A program made the position numbers and the translations under genes. From Flavobacteriaceae bacterium UBA2540 (lineage in GTDB: Bacteria > Bacteroidota > Bacteroidia > Flavobacteriales > Flavobacteriaceae), in NCBI GenBank assembly GCA_002340765.1, contig DDMS01000050.1, forward strand, positions 12,585 through 40,852: a stretch of DNA of 28,268 nt, read 5' to 3'. The notes beneath the pieces were generated by a model that had not been told where the DNA came from, searched no databases, and saw nothing but the letters and a program-made list of their open reading frames with translations. Positions 22,654-28,268 of the stretch are shown here, piece by piece. The first letter of the stretch is position 1; each line of letters starts with the position of its first letter.

Positions 22654-23760
22654 TTAATAATTATCAAATATTTCACCCAAATCAAATGACAATGAAAAAC
22701 GCAACGAATTTTCTAAGGGGTTGTTTACATCCGAAGAATTTATTAAATAAGACAAATCAATATTCAAAGCATTGGTTCTAAAACCTGCACCAAGCGTAAA
22801 ATATTGTCTATTTCCTTTGTTTTGGCTTTCATGAAAATATCCAGTTCTTAATGCAAACGCATTGTTGTATAAATATTCAGCTCCTAAGGCATACGTAAAT
22901 TCTTGTAATTCTTCTTTAAAACCGCCTTGAGCATCTCCAAAAGAACCTAACATTCCTTGAATCCAACCAATTTCTTCTTCTGAACCATCAAGTTGTGGAG
23001 AAGGAACCAATAGTTTTGTAAACTCAACATTAGTTGAAATAATGTTATAATCATCCAAAATAAAATCAAATCCACCACCTAATTTTAAATTTGTTGGAAT
23101 AAAATCCTCTTCACCTGGTGTGTATGAAACTTTCGGGCCGATATTTGCAATGTTGAAACCCAATCTATAACGTCCGTTGAAACTTCCATAGTTTTCCTCA
23201 AAAGATTGATAATATCCAGAGATATCTACTGCAAATGAGTTGATTGGCTGTAACGTGTTTCCTGCAGTTCCGTTAAATGCGAGGTTAGAACGAAGGTATT
23301 TTAAACCTACACCCATTGAAAAAGTTTCACTTAATTTCAATGAATAAGCTCCAGTAAACACAAATTCATTCGGATTAATGGTTCCGTTTGGATTTCCTTG
23401 GTTGTCAGTCAAATCAATCTGACCTAAAGAAAAATATTTAAAATCTGCTCCCCAAGCTGCATTTTCACTGAATCTGTTAATATAAGCTGCATTTCCTACA
23501 AAAATATCATCGGTCAAATTTCGCAGCCAAGGAGAATAGGTTAACCCCGTTTTTATTTGTCGGTCACTAAATGACATTTTTGCGGCATTGTGAAACAAAG
23601 ACCATGCATCTGCAGAAGTTGCTACTCCCATATCACCCATACCTCCTGCCCTTGCATCAGGAACAATTAAAAGGAAAGGTGCTGCAGTAGTAATTGACTG
23701 CCCTGAAATTTTTGTGCTAATTATTGCACAAAGTGCAAGACATACCCCTAGTTTTTTCAT
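22654..23760 (-). CDS. porV: Type IX secretion outer-membrane protein PorV
   Basis: Outer-membrane beta-barrel of the type IX secretion system (also called LptO); it receives cargo from the translocon and brings it to the PorU sortase. The 368 residues have a signal peptide (VCLALCAIISTKISG, cleavage before QSITT). The mature start holds the family signature PDARAGGMGDMGVATSADAW, followed by FHNAAKM. Repeated strands and the end SLRFSLSFDLGEIFDNY suit a FadL-like barrel. It lies 34 bases after porU on the same strand and is followed by a terminator, so the two form an operon, as expected for partners in one attachment complex. Confidence 0.93.
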   Translation of the reverse strand: MKKLGVCLALCAIISTKISGQSITTAAPFLLIVPDARAGGMGDMGVATSADAWSLFHNAAKMSFSDRQIKTGLTYSPWLRNLTDDIFVGNAAYINRFSENAAWGADFKYFSLGQIDLTDNQGNPNGTINPNEFVFTGAYSLKLSETFSMGVGLKYLRSNLAFNGTAGNTLQPINSFAVDISGYYQSFEENYGSFNGRYRLGFNIANIGPKVSYTPGEEDFIPTNLKLGGGFDFILDDYNIISTNVEFTKLLVPSPQLDGSEEEIGWIQGMLGSFGDAQGGFKEELQEFTYALGAEYLYNNAFALRTGYFHESQNKGNRQYFTLGAGFRTNALNIDLSYLINSSDVNNPLENSLRFSLSFDLGEIFDNY

Positions 23761-23794
23761 ATTTTATTTTTTTATTTGAGCAAATATCTAATTT

Positions 23795-26700
23795 TTATTG
23801 AAGAATTACTAATTTTTCGTATTTCTCTGACACTAAATTATTTAACGTTGAACTTACTTTGAGCTTATACACATAAACTCCCTTCCCGATTTTATTCCCA
23901 AAATCATCCAAACCGTTCCACACAATACTTCTTGATAAGTTGCCTGTTGTTTGCACATTTTGATTGATGGTTTTTATCAATTTTCCTGATACTGTAAACA
24001 CCTGAACTTGCACTTCTAGAGGCTCATTGGGTTTGTTGTGATTGAACCAAAACTCGGTGTAATTCACAAACGGATTTGGGTAATTCAACACATTTTCAAG
24101 GTTTAGAATTGCGTCGCTCACCACCACGAAATTCAACGTTGTTTGAGAAGAATTATTGTATGTATCCCACGCTTTTAATTGCAACATATGAGGTCCAACC
24201 TCTAAATCTCTTAATTTATAGGTGACTTTTCCTGTGGTAAAATCGTTCAATTCGGATTGATAAAAATCGTTTAAAATAATAGGATTGGATGTATCTCCAT
24301 CTAAAATCGCTACAATATCATGATCAACAGCAGTAATAGAGGTATTGATTCCACTGGCATCAGATAGAACTGCAATCAAGTTTGGTGAAGCGTTTGTATT
24401 ACCACCATCAATAAAAGATTCATCGTTCATAAACAACTTGATTTCAGGACCAACAGTATCTTCAGGGGCATTTTGATTGATGCCGCCAATGATAATATCG
24501 TTATTAAATCCAGCTTTATCATTGACACCATCATCCGCATAAAAACTCAGTTTTCCTTTTCCGAAAGCGATTCTAATATCTTTAGGAACAATAAAATCAA
24601 GGATAAATCTTCCATTTTCAACGGTTGATTTTCCTCTAAATAATTTACTGTCTTGAGAATCAAAAGTCATTTTGATACCAAAACCATCGTTATCTAATGT
24701 TGTTTTGTCAAGTGATTTATCAAAAATAGTAGTGGATAAAGTCCCATTAAAATTGTTCAGAATAGTATTTGTGTTGTCAGTGACCACTCCTTCAAATTTT
24801 ATTTTTGAAAGTGCTCTAATAGTGTCTAATGATTGAGTGATATCAATATCATTCATTTTTGTGATGCGAATATTAGGCTTGGGTATTGCCAATTTCTTTG
24901 CAGGATCTCCAAAAGAATAAATAAAGAATTTTTGTGGACTAGAAAACTGATTTTTTGTAGTCATTAATCCCTCTGCAATACTCAAATCCTCGTTATTGAA
25001 ACCCATTAATATACGAATCAAATTCTCATTAAATTGTTGTCCTACAAAAATAAAAACCTCTCTTGTAGTGCTAATCATGTTGGCTGCGCCTCCGGTTTTG
25101 CTTTTAAAAAGGATTTCTCCAGCAGTAATTCTGTTTGGATTGTCAAATCTTGAAAAACTGCAGGTTACTGTAATAAACAATGGTAATGTGTTTTCATTAT
25201 TAAACGATTGAATTTGAGGAACATCTAAAATTCTTTCAGAAGCAAAACCATCTTCTCCACCATGACCAAAATAATCAAACACCAATGTTCCTTTTTCAAT
25301 GGCATTGGTAATTGCTTTGTTTACTTCAGGATACCGTTCGCCACCAGCAGCATTTTGTTGCACATATGCATCCATGTAAATTTTATTCACATTAAAAATA
25401 GGGTTATTCGCTTTTATTTCATCGGCAATTTTTTCAACTCCTTGTTGCAATACTTCTTCTCCACTCTCATCAATATCATCTGCCAATAAAGTGATGGTAT
25501 TGCGCCAATCACCCAAAGCATTTTTATTGTAATAAGACAAAATTTTATTCACCACAGTTGTTGCTTCATCCAGCGTAGACACTGGAATTCTACTAGAAGC
25601 CACATCAATCGAATGAGAAACTGACATGTTTCCTTCGTTTGCATCTAACATCACAAAAAAATCATCTGTTACATAAGAATTTGCCAAATTGAAACTATCA
25701 AAAGCCAATTTTACAGGCACTATATTATTGTTTGCAGGAATTCTGTCTTTATAATCATAGGAACCATCTCCAAAAAAACAAACATATTTCAGTTTTTTAT
25801 CAGGCGTAGAGTTCGAATTGTAGATATATTTTATAAAATCTCTAATTCCAGTAATGTCTTTTGAACCAGAGGCAAATTCGTTATAAATTTCGTCTAAAAT
25901 GACCACTTTTGTTGTCAAATTTGAGTTGGTTTGATGATAATCTGCCAATCTTTGTGCCTGACCAGAAAGTTCAGTATTGGTGATCACTAAATAATTGATG
26001 TCACGCAATGCATGTAAATTTTGATTGATAACTCGAGAATTTTGTAATCTTGTAGGCGTGTAAAAATCGCGTTCATTCAACACCACATATTCTTTCAGCA
26101 CTCCAGCAACATCCTTAAAGACAAAGTCATTTCCTGGAGTTTCATTGGCAATCTGTTCGGGAGCAATTGGGTTGGAAACATCCCAAATTTGAAAAGCAGC
26201 ATTGCCATTTTCTATTTGATATTCTACAATTCCTGAAGAATTTGCTTGTTGAAAACTTCGAAAACCAAATTGAAAATCACTAAACCGCAACTGTTTTTTT
26301 CCTCTAATTTCTATATAATCTAGAAACGCATTTGCAGAAGGATTTCCATTGTTATCATAAGAAATAGATAAAGCAATTTTTTCAGAAGAATTTGTAATAC
26401 TTGCAAATCCCTCTGCAGCAAAAGCTTTGGTCAACGATGTTGGACTTACCGCTGAAAAATTGATTACAAACGCATCTTGATTATTCACTTTTACATTCAT
26501 AGTAGATGAAACTACGGAATTGGAAACACCTCTAATTGTGATATTCAGTTGTGAATTTGGCATTGCATTTTTAAAAGGAATAGAAAATGTTTGGGTGTTT
26601 TCTATATTAAAATCCGAATTAAAAAACCATTGCATTCCTGCTGCAAATAAATTTCGTTCGTCTTTCTCAAAGAACGTAAAATCATCAAAAACATTTATTT

Positions 26701-27190
26701 GACTGGAAGCCGCTGATGTAATTGGTATTTTTGGGGCTATTCGTTTTCCATCTTCATTATTGACAGTAATAAAATAATATGCTTTGTCAGAAAATGGATT
26801 TTGCCTGTGAATTGCGGTGTTATTCGTAGTATTTATTTCCCAATCATGAGGCCCTTTTGCATAAAATAAAATATAGTCATTAGCATCGAAAGACCCATCA
26901 TTTTCTCCCGCAATAAAAATGGCATTTTCCTGCAAATCATCATATCTAAAATCACTATTCAAGACAGGCAACAAGCTCCCGCCATTACCATAAATATGTA
27001 TTTTCTTCGGATTCAATCCATTCGTTGAAATGCCTAATTGTTGCAAAAAAGAGCGGTCTATTCTAAAAACACCTGTTGTATCAACTTCAAATTTAAACCA
27101 ATTCCCTTCAGACAGTTCACTATTATTGCTTTGCGAAAAAGAAATTTCTGCAAGTAAAAGACCTATTAAAAGTAAGAAATGCTTTTTCAT
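23795..27190 (-). CDS. porU: Type IX secretion sortase PorU (gingipain-like C25 peptidase)
   Basis: Cell-surface cysteine peptidase that cuts off the C-terminal sorting domain of type IX cargo and links the cargo to lipopolysaccharide. The 1131 residues have a signal peptide (FLLLIGLLLAEISFSQ), a long N-terminal beta-rich region (to about 390), the C25 peptidase domain (about 395-760) with the dyad H643 in FDYFGHGGEDGF and C677 in FITVTCSFSRFDNP, Ig-like parts, and a C-terminal domain with NYPNPF and GLDDFGNKIGKGVYVYKL, a FlgD/type-A-like fold. Transcribed with porV and divergent from gldJ over 199 bp. A loose promoter (TTTG then TAATTTGC) may lie in that gap. Motifs and neighbourhood agree. 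Confidence 0.95.
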   Translation of the reverse strand: MKKHFLLLIGLLLAEISFSQSNNSELSEGNWFKFEVDTTGVFRIDRSFLQQLGISTNGLNPKKIHIYGNGGSLLPVLNSDFRYDDLQENAIFIAGENDGSFDANDYILFYAKGPHDWEINTTNNTAIHRQNPFSDKAYYFITVNNEDGKRIAPKIPITSAASSQINVFDDFTFFEKDERNLFAAGMQWFFNSDFNIENTQTFSIPFKNAMPNSQLNITIRGVSNSVVSSTMNVKVNNQDAFVINFSAVSPTSLTKAFAAEGFASITNSSEKIALSISYDNNGNPSANAFLDYIEIRGKKQLRFSDFQFGFRSFQQANSSGIVEYQIENGNAAFQIWDVSNPIAPEQIANETPGNDFVFKDVAGVLKEYVVLNERDFYTPTRLQNSRVINQNLHALRDINYLVITNTELSGQAQRLADYHQTNSNLTTKVVILDEIYNEFASGSKDITGIRDFIKYIYNSNSTPDKKLKYVCFFGDGSYDYKDRIPANNNIVPVKLAFDSFNLANSYVTDDFFVMLDANEGNMSVSHSIDVASSRIPVSTLDEATTVVNKILSYYNKNALGDWRNTITLLADDIDESGEEVLQQGVEKIADEIKANNPIFNVNKIYMDAYVQQNAAGGERYPEVNKAITNAIEKGTLVFDYFGHGGEDGFASERILDVPQIQSFNNENTLPLFITVTCSFSRFDNPNRITAGEILFKSKTGGAANMISTTREVFIFVGQQFNENLIRILMGFNNEDLSIAEGLMTTKNQFSSPQKFFIYSFGDPAKKLAIPKPNIRITKMNDIDITQSLDTIRALSKIKFEGVVTDNTNTILNNFNGTLSTTIFDKSLDKTTLDNDGFGIKMTFDSQDSKLFRGKSTVENGRFILDFIVPKDIRIAFGKGKLSFYADDGVNDKAGFNNDIIIGGINQNAPEDTVGPEIKLFMNDESFIDGGNTNASPNLIAVLSDASGINTSITAVDHDIVAILDGDTSNPIILNDFYQSELNDFTTGKVTYKLRDLEVGPHMLQLKAWDTYNNSSQTTLNFVVVSDAILNLENVLNYPNPFVNYTEFWFNHNKPNEPLEVQVQVFTVSGKLIKTINQNVQTTGNLSRSIVWNGLDDFGNKIGKGVYVYKLKVSSTLNNLVSEKYEKLVILQ

Positions 27191-27389
27191 ATATCAGTTT
27201 TCAAATAACGCAAATTAAAGCCACATATTTTATAGAAAACAAAGATAACGTATACTAAATAGTAAAAGAAATCGTTCTGAACACAAATGAAAAGATTGAT
27301 GTATAAAATTTATCAAATAACTTGTTAGAAATGTATTTTATTGTAAATTGCATCACGATTAAAAAACCTATTAATTTTTAAATTAGGAA
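27191..27389. other. Divergent promoter region of porU and gldJ
   Basis: 199 bases of AT-rich DNA. No exact TAnnTTTG box with a proper -33 box is seen on either strand. Looser candidates are TAATTTGC towards porU and TAAATTGC near 27341 towards gldJ. No gene or repeat is apparent. Confidence 0.4.
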
Positions 27390-28268
27390 ATGAAAAACAC
27401 CCTTAAAATCAGTCTTATTCTTGTTTTGACTCTATTGATTTCAAGTTGCAATAGGTCAACAAACAATTCATCAACCCTCACAGGGTTGTCATTTAACGAC
27501 CCAAAAAACGGAAATTACATTAAAGGAAATGCTGGAAAAGATCAAAAACCACCTCTTGGGATGGTTGCTGTGGAAGGAGGCTCATACACCATGGGACAAG
27601 TGCAGGATGATGTGATGTTCGATTGGAACACTACTCCAAAAAAGTTGCATATTCGTTCTTTTTTTATGGATGAAGCTGAAGTTACCAACTCAGAATACTT
27701 TTTATACGTTCAATACATTAAAGATGTATTCCCTCCATCAGAAGACAATTATCGTAATATTTACAGTTCTGTATTGCCAGATACGTTGGTTTGGAGAAAA
27801 AGCTTGGGAAATACTGACATCTTATCTGAAAACTATTTTCGTCATCCAGCCTATTCAGATTATCCAGTTGTTGGTGTAAGTTGGTTGCAGGCCAATGAAT
27901 ATTGCAAATGGAGAACCAATATTGTGAATTTAAAAACCCTGATTGATAAAGGGTATGTAAAAAATATCTTCGAAATTGATTCAGTAAGTAACTTTTTTGA
28001 TACAGATGTGTTCTTAGCTGACGATTCTAAACTTTTTAATGGAGATAGCACTATTTATAAAAGAGGTATCCCTTCAAGAACTGTTCGTAAAAGAGGGGAA
28101 TCAAGATCAAGTAGAGATGAATTTCAAGGAAGAAAAATATCTCAAGCTGATGGTGTTTTAACTCAGCGTTTTCGTTTACCAACTGAAGCTGAATGGGAGT
28201 TTGCTGCCAAAGCAAATGTTGAAAACAGAGAATACAACAACATTCGTGGTCGTAAAAAATATGCTTGG
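27390..28268 (+). CDS. gldJ: Gliding motility lipoprotein GldJ, 5' part (runs off the window)
   Basis: The 293 codons present are in frame to the window end. A lipoprotein signal (LILVLTLLISSC, lipidated C20) places it in the envelope. The body is a formylglycine-generating-enzyme-like (FGE-sulfatase) fold: VEGGSYTMGQV, FFMDEAEVTNSEYFLYVQYI, GVSWLQANEYCKWR and FRLPTEAEWEFAAKA. In Flavobacterium johnsoniae GldJ is needed for gliding and stabilises GldK and other type IX secretion parts; it is not thought to be an enzyme. GldJ is told from GldK by its neighbours (porU next to it) and by the long insert between the YCKWR and FRLPTE motifs. AGGAAATG at the start holds a purine run but is too close for a normal ribosome site. 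Confidence 0.9.
   Translation, partial: MKNTLKISLILVLTLLISSCNRSTNNSSTLTGLSFNDPKNGNYIKGNAGKDQKPPLGMVAVEGGSYTMGQVQDDVMFDWNTTPKKLHIRSFFMDEAEVTNSEYFLYVQYIKDVFPPSEDNYRNIYSSVLPDTLVWRKSLGNTDILSENYFRHPAYSDYPVVGVSWLQANEYCKWRTNIVNLKTLIDKGYVKNIFEIDSVSNFFDTDVFLADDSKLFNGDSTIYKRGIPSRTVRKRGESRSSRDEFQGRKISQADGVLTQRFRLPTEAEWEFAAKANVENREYNNIRGRKKYAW

Noticed and set aside
1..28268. CRISPR array, insertion sequence, prophage or tRNA/rRNA gene
   Set aside because: No regularly spaced repeats, transposase or integrase reading frames, or recognisable RNA genes were seen on either strand.

Overview
The window is low-GC DNA from a marine member of the Flavobacteriia (Bacteroidota), most like Polaribacter and its relatives. 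The main evidence is gene content: a flavobacterial proteorhodopsin paired with a Blh carotenoid dioxygenase, type IX secretion and gliding genes (porU, porV, gldJ), a fused ResB/ResC cytochrome c assembly protein, a single-chain serine dehydratase, and Bacteroidota-type -7 boxes (TAnnTTTG) ahead of several genes. The genus is inferred; no rRNA or tRNA gene is visible.

Layout. Positions 1-2238: the 5' part of a D-Ala-D-Ala ligase (minus), divergent from a membrane PASTA protein and the rluD pseudouridine synthase (plus). Positions 2249-5813: a five-gene minus-strand operon. Transcription runs from an ECF sigma factor to a membrane-anchored putative anti-sigma protein, a lipoprotein with two Cys-bounded tandem domains, a small exported helical protein with a 26-residue repeat, and a probable outer-membrane barrel. 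I read this as an uncharacterised cell-envelope stress module. Positions 5953-8409: yaaA, then blh (minus) divergent from proteorhodopsin (plus); Blh would make the retinal that the pump uses. Positions 8467-13076: sdaA (minus), a doubtful small ORF, dnaK with an apparent sigma-54 (-24/-12) promoter, and an unknown gene starting at TTG. Positions 13235-17011: ccsBA and a membrane TPR protein. Positions 17052-21493 (minus): a LysM/periplasmic-binding lipoprotein directly behind guaA, and a KAS III paralog. Positions 21608-22467 (minus): cytidine deaminase followed at once by a decayed group III truncated haemoglobin. Positions 22654-28268: the porU-porV operon (minus), divergent from gldJ, which runs off the end.

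Functional themes are energy from light (proteorhodopsin/Blh) and respiration (CcsBA), protein quality control (DnaK, YaaA, the sigma module), and surface protein secretion and gliding (PorU cleaves the sorting signals of T9SS cargo with PorV as partner; GldJ belongs to the gliding apparatus). The least expected items are the haemoglobin pseudogene, the sigma-54-like promoter of dnaK, the repeat architectures in the sigma operon, a terminator-like hairpin inside a signal-peptide coding region, and a perfect inverted repeat whose 3-nt loop is the probable blh start codon. I see no CRISPR array, insertion sequence or prophage.
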